In this document: positions 1-6,112 of the stretch, one piece after another | Layout of the letters: each line of letters opens with the position of its first letter | How positions within the stretch are numbered: position 1 is the stretch's first letter | Origin: Desulfuromonadales bacterium | GTDB lineage: Bacteria; Desulfobacterota; Desulfuromonadia; Desulfuromonadales; UBA2294 | Reading direction: 5' to 3' | Length of the DNA: 6,138 bases | NCBI GenBank assembly: GCA_030591795.1 | Contig: JAUVAJ010000119.1 | Span: forward strand, 1-6,138 | Notes under the pieces: model-generated | Told to the model about the DNA's origin: nothing | What the model saw: the letters and a program-made list of their open reading frames with translations, nothing else | The model's database searches: none | Translations under genes and position numbers: made by a program

Positions 1-2551
1 CGGTGACGGTGAGGGTAGAGGTGCTGCCCTTGACAATTGTACCGACGCTCCAGATGCCGGTAATGCTGTCGTATGTTGTCCCTGCCGGGGCAACGTGAGA
101 GACATAAGTCAGGGCTGGCGGTAACAGGTCGTTGATTGTTACCCCTGTTGCGGGATGTGGCCCGTTATTGCCGACAATGATAGTGAAAACCACGTTGTCA
201 TTGATGAACGGTGTCAGCGTGTCGGCGGTTTTACTGACGTAAAGATCAGCCTGCTGGATGGTAACGCTCTGTGCTGCTGAATTGTTGCTGAGATCCGGGT
301 CGATCGCTCCGGCAGCGGTGATAGACGCATTGTTGGTAATTGTTGTACCGCTGGTGCCACTGTCGACTGTTGCGTACAGCTCTAAGGTTGCGTTGTCCAC
401 TGCTGGATTACCGGTATAGTTAACGGTGCCGACAGTCCAGATACCGGTAGCGGAATCATAGCTGCCCTGACTGGTTGCTGTCGCCGCAGGAACCAGGGTC
501 AGTCCCAATGGAATCAGGTCGGTGACTTCGATGGCGTCGACGCTGTTGCTGCCGTTGTTGGTCAGGGTGATGGTGAATTTGATGGTCTCCGCTTCATTGG
601 GGACTTCGTTGTCTACCGTTTTGCTCAGGGCCAGATCTGATCCACCGACATAGACCGTTTTATTGGCGAAATTATTGCCGCTGTTCGGGTCGGGCTGGTC
701 GGCTGCGGTAATCGAGACCTGGTTGTTGGCGACTGTGCCGCTGGCGGCGCTGACGGTTGAGGTCAGGACCAGTGTTTCCGATGCACCGGCGGCGAGTGAA
801 TTAACCGACCATTCACACTTGTTGGTGGCGAAGGAGCCGCTGGAAGCTGTGCCAGCATCGCAAGAGAACTGTGGCGGCAGCACATCTTTCACGGTGATTC
901 CGGTCGCTGTTGTCGGGCCGTTATTGGTCAGTGTCAACAGGAACTGGGTCGTAGCACCGCTGGCCGGGTTATCGTCGTAACCGCTGTTCATCTCCTTGTT
1001 GATGCTCAAGTCGGCGCCGTTGATACTGACCGTAGTAGTGGAGCTGTTATTGGACGTATTATGGTCTTCCGGCTCGCTGGCGTTCAGCGAAGCGGTATTG
1101 AAAAACATTTCCGGATCAGTGTTTTTAAGATTGTAAGAGACGTTGATTGTTAAGGTTGCATTGTCTGCCGGATCGCCCGCTACGGCGAGATTGATTCCGC
1201 TCCAGAGGTGGGTTGCGGTACTATAGCTTCCTTCGCTGGCAGTATCTGAGACGTATGTATTCTGGCCGGGGAGTTGATCAAAAATTTCCACTCCGGTCAC
1301 GGCTGTAGCACTGAGATTGGTTACGGTGATGGTGTAGACCAGGTTACCTGAGGTTGTTGTCGGGTTCGGATCGTCGACGGTTTTTTCGACCAGCAGGTCA
1401 ATCGCGCGGACGGTGACTGCGGCTGTGGCGGTGTGGTTGTCGGTGTCAATATCAGCTTCGTTGTAACTTGTAATCGCTGCACTGTTCGTGAGTGTCTGCG
1501 CCGCAGTTCCTGAATCAACAGTCGTATTCAAGGTCAACGTGGCACTGGCTCCCGGGGCCAGGCTGCCGACAATCCACTGTCCGTTGCCGCTGGCATAGTT
1601 GCCCTGGCTGGTGGTGTCCGATGTGTATGTCAGTCCATTCGGCAGGCTGTCGGTCACCTGGATGCCGGTGGCTGTTGTCGAGACTGATGATGCATTGGTG
1701 ACGGTTACGGCAAAGGTGACGGTGTCGCCGACATCCGGAGTTGCAGAGGCTGGGATTGTCACAACCTTGGAAATTGACAAGTCGATGCCACCGACTGTTA
1801 ACTGGGCTGAATTGCTGTTATTCGTCGGGTCTGGATCGGCCTGGTCGGCGGCGGTGATGGCCGCACTATTGGTGATGGTTGTGCCATTGGTTACGCCTGC
1901 GTCCAGAGTAGCCGCCAATTGTAGCGTTACTGTCGTAGCCGGACTTGTGTAAGGGATGGTGTCTATCGTCCAGGTGCCGTTATCGCCCAGGTAATTCCAG
2001 TTCCCCTGATCTATTGTCGTGGCATCGACTGAACTCCAGATTGCAGCAGGTAGAATGTCGGTCAGTTCGATACCGGTTGCAGCAGAATCTCCGAAGTTCG
2101 TGATGCTAATGGTGAAATTGACAGTCTCCCCGCTGGTTGGCGTGGGATTATCAACGGTTTTAATGACTTCCAAGTCCGCTCCGGCAACTGAAATACTGAC
2201 CGTCGAGGAATTGTTTCCCAAAATCGGATCGGGCTGTGCAGCAGAGGCTGTTGTTGCTGTGTTGTCGATTGTCTGGCCGAAGGTACCGGAATTGACCGTG
2301 ACTTCGATAACCAGACTTTTGCTTTGTCCTACTGCCAGATTGCCAGCGAGCCAGAGTCCGCTAGCAGGATTGTAGGTGGTTCCAGCCGGGGCCGCGTTTG
2401 CACTGTAAGTGACATCGCTAGGGAGAAGGTCGTTAATCTGGATTCCGGAAGCGGCACTCGGGCCGTTGTTGGCAACGGTGATACTGTAGCTGATGGTGTC
2501 GCCTTCATTCGGCGTGCTGTTGTCGACTGTTTTGACAACGGCAATATCTGC
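1..2551 (-). repeat. Tandem array of seven DUF11 repeats (protein level)
   Basis: Seven repeats begin at residues 378, 502, 633, 761, 890, 1015 and 1145 (bases 2551, 2179, 1786, 1402, 1015, 640 and 250), giving periods of 124, 131, 128, 129, 125 and 130 residues; the last is cut by the window edge. Each opens with a version of ADLxVxKTVDN, then P-x-x-G-[DE], an [IV]-x-[VL]-T-N-x-G strand, an A-T-G-[IV]-x-[VL]-x-D-x-L-P segment, a G-x-W-x-[IV]-x-[ST] strand, and closes with an A-x-x-x-D-P-x-x-x-N-N-S linker. These are typical of the DUF11 / conserved repeat family with Ig-like beta-sandwich folds. The copies are clearly diverged, so the array is old rather than a fresh duplication. Repeats 3 and 4 differ most, with altered TVDN and TNNG motifs. 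Confidence 0.9.
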
Positions 2552-3682
2552 GATCGGCAGGACCGAACTGGTATCGGTACGCGATTGGTTGGTCAGCGGT
2601 GTCGGCAGGGTCCCGTCAGCTTTGTCGATATAGGTAACGGTAATGATTTCGACCGGATCGGTTTGCAGGATCCCGTCATCGATTGCCGGGCTGGCGTCAA
2701 CAGTTGGCAGGGGACCGACAAAAACTGCCGTGTCGGGGCCGGTCTCTGTCAAAACGACGGTTGATTCCGTGTCTCCGCTGGGCGCAGTGACTTGCACGAA
2801 GATCGTTTCAATTTCTGATTTCGAGGTGTTCAGGTCGCCATCTTCGACCTTCAGATAGATGGTGTTTCCCGCAAAGAATTCTGTCAGATCGCCACTGCCA
2901 TCAGGGTTCTGGACGAAATCGATTGTGCCGGTGGTCGGTCTGACCCCGGAGGGCAGGACATAGTCCGAGGAGCCGTCGTAAAGGTTTGAGCCCGCCACCA
3001 GGTCGGCACTTAGGACCATGGCGTTGTTGGCGCTGCCGACGAAGTAACGGATGGTGGAGCTGTCGGTGAGCCCCAAGGTGTTTTTAAAGACAGTGTAGGG
3101 GATGAACCAGTCCAGAAAATAATCATCATCACCCCCGAAGGCGGTGGTCGGTCCGCCGCTGTTAGATGAGCCGAGGACACGGAAATTACTATTGTAGTTC
3201 AGGTTTTCCTGCCAGAGGATGATTTCAGCTTTATCGCCCGCATCACCCAGGGTGCCCTGGATTGTATTGCGAGCCAGGTACATGACGTCAGGGTTGCTGA
3301 TACCATCAAGCATGATCATATATTCGTAATCATCGAGGTTCTGATTGGTGTCTGCCAAAAATCCCCAGCCGAACGGTTGGAGTGCACCACTGGCATCCTT
3401 GCGCGGGTCTTTATCAACCCGGATGCGGAAGTAGATGAAATTGCCGTCGCTGTAGAGGTAGGCAGCGGAACTGGTAGCATCACCGACAATGTCGCGTGCG
3501 TCATTGCCCTGCGCATCAGACTGAGGGTCGGCTAACTGGTCGGAACCTTGGTAGAGAGGGTGCCAGTCACCATCGGTCGGCCAGGCCCAGGTATTCGCCG
3601 TTGGCAACAGGATGAATGCGCACAACAGGAAGAGAAATGTTGAAAAAATCTTTATATGTTTTTTGAATTTCGTATTTTTCAT
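1..3682 (-). CDS. Giant secreted DUF11-repeat surface protein (C-terminus outside window)
   Basis: The frame is open from an ATG at 3682 to the window edge: 1227 codons, no stop, no frameshift. Residues 1-33 form a signal peptide (Lys-rich start, hydrophobic core about 12-26, likely cleavage after T-W-A at 31-33). Residues 34 to about 250 form an Asp-, Tyr- and Trp-containing beta-type region I cannot name (YFRIRVDKDP and DDYEYMIMLDG segments). Residues about 252-351 resemble a beta-sandwich domain common in bacterial surface proteins (IYLKVEDGDLNTS, then VVLTETGPDTAVFVG). From residue 378 there are at least seven DUF11 repeats. DUF11 proteins are typically exported, often adhesin-like or envelope-anchored; the anchor (sortase, PEP-CTERM, type IX or other) would be at the missing C-terminus. 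No convincing Shine-Dalgarno lies within 12 bases of the ATG, but no other in-frame start precedes the signal peptide closely. The gene follows a riboswitch and terminator (3785-3960). Adhesion or matrix function is inference. Confidence 0.9.
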   Translation of the reverse strand, partial: MKNTKFKKHIKIFSTFLFLLCAFILLPTANTWAWPTDGDWHPLYQGSDQLADPQSDAQGNDARDIVGDATSSAAYLYSDGNFIYFRIRVDKDPRKDASGALQPFGWGFLADTNQNLDDYEYMIMLDGISNPDVMYLARNTIQGTLGDAGDKAEIILWQENLNYNSNFRVLGSSNSGGPTTAFGGDDDYFLDWFIPYTVFKNTLGLTDSSTIRYFVGSANNAMVLSADLVAGSNLYDGSSDYVLPSGVRPTTGTIDFVQNPDGSGDLTEFFAGNTIYLKVEDGDLNTSKSEIETIFVQVTAPSGDTESTVVLTETGPDTAVFVGPLPTVDASPAIDDGILQTDPVEIITVTYIDKADGTLPTPLTNQSRTDTSSVLPIADIAVVKTVDNSTPNEGDTISYSITVANNGPSAASGIQINDLLPSDVTYSANAAPAGTTYNPASGLWLAGNLAVGQSKSLVIEVTVNSGTFGQTIDNTATTASAAQPDPILGNNSSTVSISVAGADLEVIKTVDNPTPTSGETVNFTISITNFGDSAATGIELTDILPAAIWSSVDATTIDQGNWNYLGDNGTWTIDTIPYTSPATTVTLQLAATLDAGVTNGTTITNSAAITAADQADPDPTNNSNSAQLTVGGIDLSISKVVTIPASATPDVGDTVTFAVTVTNASSVSTTATGIQVTDSLPNGLTYTSDTTSQGNYASGNGQWIVGSLAPGASATLTLNTTVDSGTAAQTLTNSAAITSYNEADIDTDNHTATAAVTVRAIDLLVEKTVDDPNPTTTSGNLVYTITVTNLSATAVTGVEIFDQLPGQNTYVSDTASEGSYSTATHLWSGINLAVAGDPADNATLTINVSYNLKNTDPEMFFNTASLNASEPEDHNTSNNSSTTTVSINGADLSINKEMNSGYDDNPASGATTQFLLTLTNNGPTTATGITVKDVLPPQFSCDAGTASSGSFATNKCEWSVNSLAAGASETLVLTSTVSAASGTVANNQVSITAADQPDPNSGNNFANKTVYVGGSDLALSKTVDNEVPNEAETIKFTITLTNNGSNSVDAIEVTDLIPLGLTLVPAATATSQGSYDSATGIWTVGTVNYTGNPAVDNATLELYATVDSGTSGTTITNNASITAAGAIDPDLSNNSAAQSVTIQQADLYVSKTADTLTPFINDNVVFTIIVGNNGPHPATGVTINDLLPPALTYVSHVAPAGTTYDSITGIWSVGTIVKGSTSTLTVT

Positions 3683-3784
3683 TGACTGAATGGCCTGTGT
3701 GCTGTGCTTCTTATTGTTTTGACAATAGAAGGCTCTGGTGACATTTTTTTGACATTTAAGTGTGTAGATTTTGCACACTTCGAT
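3683..3784 (-). other. Leader between riboswitch terminator and surface-protein start
   Basis: This untranslated stretch joins the terminator to the ATG at 3682. It contains two small inverted repeats: AAGTGTG at 3758-3764 with CACACTT at 3774-3780 (7 bp, 9-base loop), directly after the terminator T-run, and ATTGT at 3713-3717 with ACAAT at 3722-3726 (5 bp, 4-base loop). No strong Shine-Dalgarno is visible near the start; the nearest purine-rich match is a weak AGG about 12 bases upstream. Translation may therefore be inefficient or helped by structure, but I see no direct evidence for translational control. Confidence 0.4.
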
Positions 3785-3816
3785 AAAAAACACCTGCCTG
3801 GATGCCTGAGCAGGTG
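3785..3816 (-). terminator. Riboswitch-controlled intrinsic terminator
   Basis: Read on the minus strand, CACCTGC (3816-3810) pairs perfectly with GCAGGTG (3797-3791), a 7-bp stem with a 12-base loop, followed at once by six T (3790-3785). It lies between the aptamer and the gene start, about 100 bases before the ATG, and no other gene ends here. That position marks it as a conditional attenuator rather than an end-of-gene terminator. Its 3' arm is also part of the alternative 12-bp helix at 3791-3863. Confidence 0.8.
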
Positions 3817-3863
3817 CTTCGTCTTTGGAATTCCGTATTGCATTACGGTTGATCCAGGCGGTG
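3791..3863 (-). promoter_or_regulatory. Antiterminator helix of the riboswitch expression platform
   Basis: On the minus strand CACCGCCTGGAT (3863-3852) is complementary to ATCCAGGCAGGTG (3803-3791), giving 12 base pairs with one bulged A. The second arm contains the entire 3' arm of the terminator hairpin, so the two structures exclude each other. The enclosed loop holds a small hairpin, CCGTA/TACGG (3833-3848), and the freed terminator 5' arm. In addition, the terminator loop TCAGGC (3809-3804) is complementary to GCCTGA (3886-3881) inside the aptamer 3' half. That could couple ligand binding to the choice of fold. Which state ligand favours cannot be read from sequence alone. Confidence 0.7.
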
Positions 3864-3868
3864 GCACG

Positions 3869-3960
3869 TCTCTTCGGCAGTCAGGCGTTTCTAAAAACCT
3901 ATTGATTTCAGACCCTTGACTTTGCGTCCCAGTTCTTTCCGGGGGTGCTCTTATCGGAGA
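3869..3960 (-). promoter_or_regulatory. GEMM-I class cyclic dinucleotide riboswitch aptamer, predicted cGAMP (GEMM-Ib) type
   Basis: On the minus strand the 92-base element carries the GEMM-I signature GGGACGCAAAG (3930-3920), preceded by CGATAAGAGCACCCC (3955-3941), which aligns without gaps to the conserved 5' segment of the Vibrio Vc2 aptamer, and ends with CTGCCGA (3880-3874). Supporting pairs are P1 TCTC/GAGA (3960-3957 with 3872-3869), AGTC/GACT (3921-3918 with 3882-3879, covarying relative to Vc2), and a long P3 arm: AGG/CCT plus a 7-bp TCTGAAA/TTTTAGA stem (3912-3906 with 3896-3890). The intercalating adenine equivalent to A47 is A3923. The position equivalent to G20, which reads the ligand in c-di-GMP switches, is A3949. 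A at this position marks the GEMM-Ib group, which prefers 3',3'-cGAMP and is found in Geobacter relatives. P2 is imperfect and its loop is not a clean GNRA tetraloop. The class call is strong; the ligand is an inference from one base. Confidence 0.83.
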
Positions 3961-4048
3961 GGCTGTTTATTCATTAGATTTAATTGGTCTCTTTAATTGT
4001 TTCCTTTTGATTTTACTGGGTTTATTTAATTATTCGGGGCTAATGAAA

Positions 4049-4063
4049 GCAAGAATCACACCA
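4049..4063 (-). promoter_or_regulatory. Candidate sigma-54 (-24/-12) promoter for the riboswitch and surface-protein unit
   Basis: The minus strand reads TGGTGTGATTCTTGC (4063-4049) followed by T. This has the obligatory GG (4062-4061) and GC (4050-4049) separated by exactly 10 bases, and a perfect TTGCT at -12. The -24 box matches TGG and the following G but not the CAC of the consensus TGGCACG. Transcription would start near 4037, about 77 bases before the aptamer. No enhancer-binding site is identified. A short motif like this can arise by chance. No convincing sigma-70 promoter was found in 3961-4100; a TAAAAT near 4013 lacks a good -35 box. Confidence 0.45.
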
Positions 4064-4144
4064 GTTTTCTGATATTGACAACTATTTATTTCTTTTTCAG
4101 GAAGGGTTGTTTTTTTTGAAGTTTTTGACTGGGAAAAGGGGAAG

Positions 4145-4172
4145 AAAAAAACCCGCCGGGAAAACCGGCGGG
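4145..4172 (-). terminator. Intrinsic terminator of the CoA-transferase gene
   Basis: On the minus strand CCCGCCGG (4172-4165) pairs with CCGGCGGG (4159-4152) around a 5-base loop, followed by seven T (4151-4145). The stem is 8 bp and entirely G:C. It starts about 30 bases after the TAG stop at 4203 and separates the CoA-transferase transcript from the surface-protein unit downstream. Confidence 0.93.
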
Positions 4173-4202
4173 GCCATTTTATTGCAATTTATTGAATTGG
4201 AT

Positions 4203-5789
4203 CTATTCGCAAAGATCGATTTTAATATCCCAGTTTTTAATCCGCATAGTGCCATTCTCAGCAAGATTCTGCTGCATTTTGTAGGCACGATCAAACAACT
4301 GTGGCTCGTGGCCAACGCCACGGGCGAGACAATCTTTGGAAGCCATTTCCAGGTAATCGTTCAGGATTGGCTTGTACTCAGGGTGACCACATTTCTCGAT
4401 GATCAGTTTTGCACGTTCTTTTGGTGCTACACCGCGCAAGTCAGCCAATCCCTGCTCAGTGACCAGAACATCAAGATCATGCTCAGTATGGTCAACGTGA
4501 GGAGCTTTTGGAACCACACAGGTGATACCATGTGGATCGGTCTTGCTTGGGCGGGTTGATGGTGAGTGCATGATCTTCAGGTAACCGTTACGCAGGTAGT
4601 CACCGGAGCCGCCGAGGCCATTGATCATCCGGGTACCGCCGACCAATGTGGAGTTGGCGTGTGCGTAGATGTCAAATTCAACCGGAGTGTTCATGGCGAT
4701 ACACCCGAGACGGCGAATCGGCTCCGGAGAGTTGGAAATCGACAGTGGCCGTAGAACGATCTTGTCAAAATACTTATCCCAATTGTCGAAGAAACGTGGG
4801 AAACCAGGATCTTCGGACAGGGAAAGTGAACAAGCAGAAGCAAAGTTCAATTTGCCAGAGTCGAAAAAGTCAAGCATGGTGTCCTGCAAAACCTCGGTGA
4901 AAACGCTGAGATTGGTAAAAGGACCATTGGCTAGACCGCCAACAACAGCATTGGCGATAGAACCAACGCCTGATTGCAGTGGCAGCAAGTTTTCAGGAAG
5001 ACGACCCATTTTAACTTCATGGGCAAAGAATTCCATGAGGTGACCGGCAATTGCGTCAGAAGTATCATCACTACCGGCAAAGGCACGACCTTTATCGCGA
5101 TGTTTTGATTCTACAATCGCGACGATTTTATCTGGATCACATGGGACATATGGGGTACCGATGCGGGTGTGGGCTTCGGTGATCAAGAAGGGAGCACGAT
5201 TTGGTGGCTTCTGCTGCATGTGAATATCGTGTATTCCTTCGAACGAAGGCTGCCCAGTGTTAACTTCAATGATGATCTTGTCGCACAGGTTAAGTGCTTC
5301 AGCGACAACACCACATGATGAAGTCAGAACCAGACCACATTCTTCATTGATTGCTGAAACTTCTATAATACCAACATCGTAGCGACCATTTTCGGTGTAA
5401 AAGCCGTAGCTCATATCCTGAGCGTATAAGCCAAGGTGCTTATCGCCCATGCGGATACGACCAGCGTTGATCCCTTTGGCAATGTTTTTACCGGTTTGAT
5501 AAGGCCAGCGACGGTCGATCATGTCGAGGGTAGCCCAACGATCTTCTGTTTCGGCACCAACTGATGCACCGATAAAGAGGTTGAACTTCATTTTGCCCTG
5601 CAGATTGTTGGCTTCTACATGATCTGCCAGTGCAATAGGAACCGCTTTTGGATAACCAGCTGGAGTAAATCCAGACCACATAAGATTTTGGCCATCCTTA
5701 AAGTACTGGATGCAATCTTCAGCTTTGACTACCTTGCTGAGCAAGGACTTGCGACGTACACGACTCTCAAGTGTTCCGAAATCGGACAT
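4203..5789 (-). CDS. Succinyl-CoA:acetate CoA-transferase / acetyl-CoA hydrolase family protein
   Basis: This complete 528-residue cytoplasmic enzyme belongs to the Ach1 / Cat1 / AarC family (usually about 500-530 residues). Members transfer CoA between succinyl-CoA and acetate, giving acetyl-CoA and succinate, through a glutamyl-CoA thioester; some were first described as acetyl-CoA hydrolases. Seen in the sequence: SGFTPAGYPKAVP (39-51) in the N-terminal half; GVGSIANAVVGGL (274-286); VFTEVLQD (296-303), whose Glu299 is the likely catalytic nucleophile by analogy with AarC; SGKLNFASACSLSLS (311-325); and the glycine loop GLGGSGDY (391-398), which contributes to the active site. In Geobacter and Desulfuromonas such enzymes link acetate activation to the TCA cycle, regenerating succinate in place of succinyl-CoA synthetase. 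The start is fixed by AGGAGG eight bases upstream. It is monocistronic as far as visible, with its own promoter (5987-6016) and terminator (4145-4172). Exact substrate preference (acetate, propionate or hydrolysis) cannot be read from sequence. Confidence 0.95.
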   Translation of the reverse strand: MSDFGTLESRVRRKSLLSKVVKAEDCIQYFKDGQNLMWSGFTPAGYPKAVPIALADHVEANNLQGKMKFNLFIGASVGAETEDRWATLDMIDRRWPYQTGKNIAKGINAGRIRMGDKHLGLYAQDMSYGFYTENGRYDVGIIEVSAINEECGLVLTSSCGVVAEALNLCDKIIIEVNTGQPSFEGIHDIHMQQKPPNRAPFLITEAHTRIGTPYVPCDPDKIVAIVESKHRDKGRAFAGSDDTSDAIAGHLMEFFAHEVKMGRLPENLLPLQSGVGSIANAVVGGLANGPFTNLSVFTEVLQDTMLDFFDSGKLNFASACSLSLSEDPGFPRFFDNWDKYFDKIVLRPLSISNSPEPIRRLGCIAMNTPVEFDIYAHANSTLVGGTRMINGLGGSGDYLRNGYLKIMHSPSTRPSKTDPHGITCVVPKAPHVDHTEHDLDVLVTEQGLADLRGVAPKERAKLIIEKCGHPEYKPILNDYLEMASKDCLARGVGHEPQLFDRAYKMQQNLAENGTMRIKNWDIKIDLCE

Positions 5790-5797
5790 TCTCTACT

Positions 5798-5803
5798 CCT
5801 CCT
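5798..5803 (-). promoter_or_regulatory. Strong ribosome binding site of the CoA-transferase
   Basis: AGGAGG on the minus strand lies eight bases before the ATG at 5789, close to the optimal spacing, and extends to AGGAGGAG. It fixes the start codon and implies high expression. This contrasts with the surface-protein gene, which lacks a clear site. Confidence 0.88.
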
Positions 5804-5814
5804 GTAAATGATTC

Positions 5815-5834
5815 AGTGGTACTTTTGTACCACT
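5815..5834 (-). promoter_or_regulatory. Perfect inverted repeat in the CoA-transferase leader (operator or hairpin)
   Basis: AGTGGTAC (5815-5822) and GTACCACT (5827-5834) form a perfect 8-bp dyad around TTTT. It sits 12 bases upstream of the ribosome binding site and has no T-run after it in the direction of transcription, so it is not a terminator. The core TGGTAC...GTACCA resembles symmetric GntR-type operators, but it is downstream of the predicted promoter. It could act as a roadblock operator, a 5'-stabilising RNA hairpin, or an operator for a second promoter that I could not recognise. Confidence 0.5.
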
Positions 5835-5842
5835 TTGAATAC

Positions 5843-5856
5843 GCTGTTAAAACAGC
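5843..5856 (-). promoter_or_regulatory. Short palindrome in the CoA-transferase leader
   Basis: GCTGTT (5843-5848) and AACAGC (5851-5856) are separated by two A, giving a 14-base palindrome. With only two bases between the arms it cannot form a full RNA hairpin and fits a dimeric DNA-binding protein site better. It lies eight bases from the dyad at 5815-5834, so the two may form one control region. No regulator is identified. Confidence 0.35.
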
Positions 5857-5938
5857 AGTTAGAAATGACTTTATGAAACCATGAAAAGCTTATTTTAGTA
5901 GTAATACCAACTTGTTTAATGACTTATTTAACGAGTTG

Positions 5939-5960
5939 AAAGACCACCATAAAGGTCTTT
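5939..5960 (-). promoter_or_regulatory. Hairpin near the 5' end of the CoA-transferase transcript
   Basis: AAAGACC (5939-5945) and GGTCTTT (5954-5960) form a 7-bp stem with an 8-base loop. If transcription starts near 5980, this hairpin begins about 20 bases into the RNA. It has no T-run of its own beyond the stem on the minus strand. A transcript-stabilising 5' stem or an operator are the likeliest readings. Confidence 0.4.
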
Positions 5961-5986
5961 AAATCGGTAATAAAAGAACAGCGTTT

Positions 5987-6016
5987 CTTATATAATGTTG
6001 CGATCAATCAAGTCAA
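5987..6016 (-). promoter_or_regulatory. Sigma-70-type promoter of the CoA-transferase gene
   Basis: On the minus strand TTGACT (6016-6011, five of six consensus bases) and TATAAG (5992-5987, five of six) are separated by 18 bases. An overlapping TATATA at 16-base spacing is also present. The region is AT-rich and correctly oriented. Transcription would start near 5980 and leave an untranslated leader of about 190 bases. An imperfect dyad, AATTATC (6041-6047) with GATAATT (6062-6068), lies just upstream of the -35 box and might bind a regulator. Confidence 0.6.
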
Positions 6017-6073
6017 GGGAAAATGCGGATGAAAGGATTAAATTATCATTTCTGGTAATCAGATAATTGGCAT

Positions 6074-6112
6074 AAAAAAACCGGAATCACTGACACAGAA
6101 AATCCCGGTTTT
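6074..6112 (-). terminator. Terminator-like hairpin upstream of the CoA-transferase promoter
   Basis: AAAACCGG (6112-6105 read as minus-strand 5' arm) pairs with CCGGTTTT (6084-6077), an 8-bp stem with a 20-base loop. On the minus strand the T-run is seven long (6080-6074). In the other direction the arm ends in TTTT only. It most likely ends a minus-strand gene lying beyond the right edge of the window. The last 26 bases (6113-6138) are too short to reveal that gene. Confidence 0.65.

Noticed and set aside
1..2551. Regular spacing of similar motifs about every 380 bases, considered as a CRISPR or DNA-level satellite array.
   Set aside because: The similarity is at protein level with strongly diverged bases and an intact reading frame; it is the DUF11 domain repeat.
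663..2858. Several plus-strand open frames of 69-146 codons (663-980, 1492-1701, 1599-1952, 2019-2375, 2324-2764, 2643-2858) and short minus-strand frames (1321-1518, 2329-2544, 3316-3516).
   Set aside because: All lie opposite or in another frame of the continuous minus-strand DUF11 gene. They carry no recognisable domains and no ribosome binding sites that I can support.
3617..3625. Cysteine 21 in the signal peptide of the surface protein as a possible lipoprotein lipobox.
   Set aside because: The residues before it are F-L-L; a lipobox needs a small residue (G, A or S) at -1. Cleavage after T-W-A at 31-33 fits a standard signal peptidase I site.
3679..3867. A 62-codon minus-strand frame whose TGA overlaps the surface-protein ATG, which could look like a translationally coupled leader peptide.
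   Set aside because: It is fully occupied by the riboswitch 3' edge, antiterminator and terminator structures, has low-complexity composition without family features, and lacks a clear ribosome binding site. The structured-RNA reading explains the sequence better.
3951..3960. Assignment of the aptamer as a c-di-GMP (GEMM-Ia) riboswitch.
   Set aside because: Not excluded, but less likely because the base equivalent to G20 is A in an otherwise gap-free alignment of the conserved 5' segment; GEMM-Ib is preferred pending binding data.
4107..5043. Plus-strand frames of 62-150 codons (4107-4559, 4566-4754, 4646-4900, 4669-5043), and minus-strand frames 4097-4321 and 5488-5679.
   Set aside because: They are shadows of the well-supported CoA-transferase in other frames; the 4107 frame even begins through the terminator.
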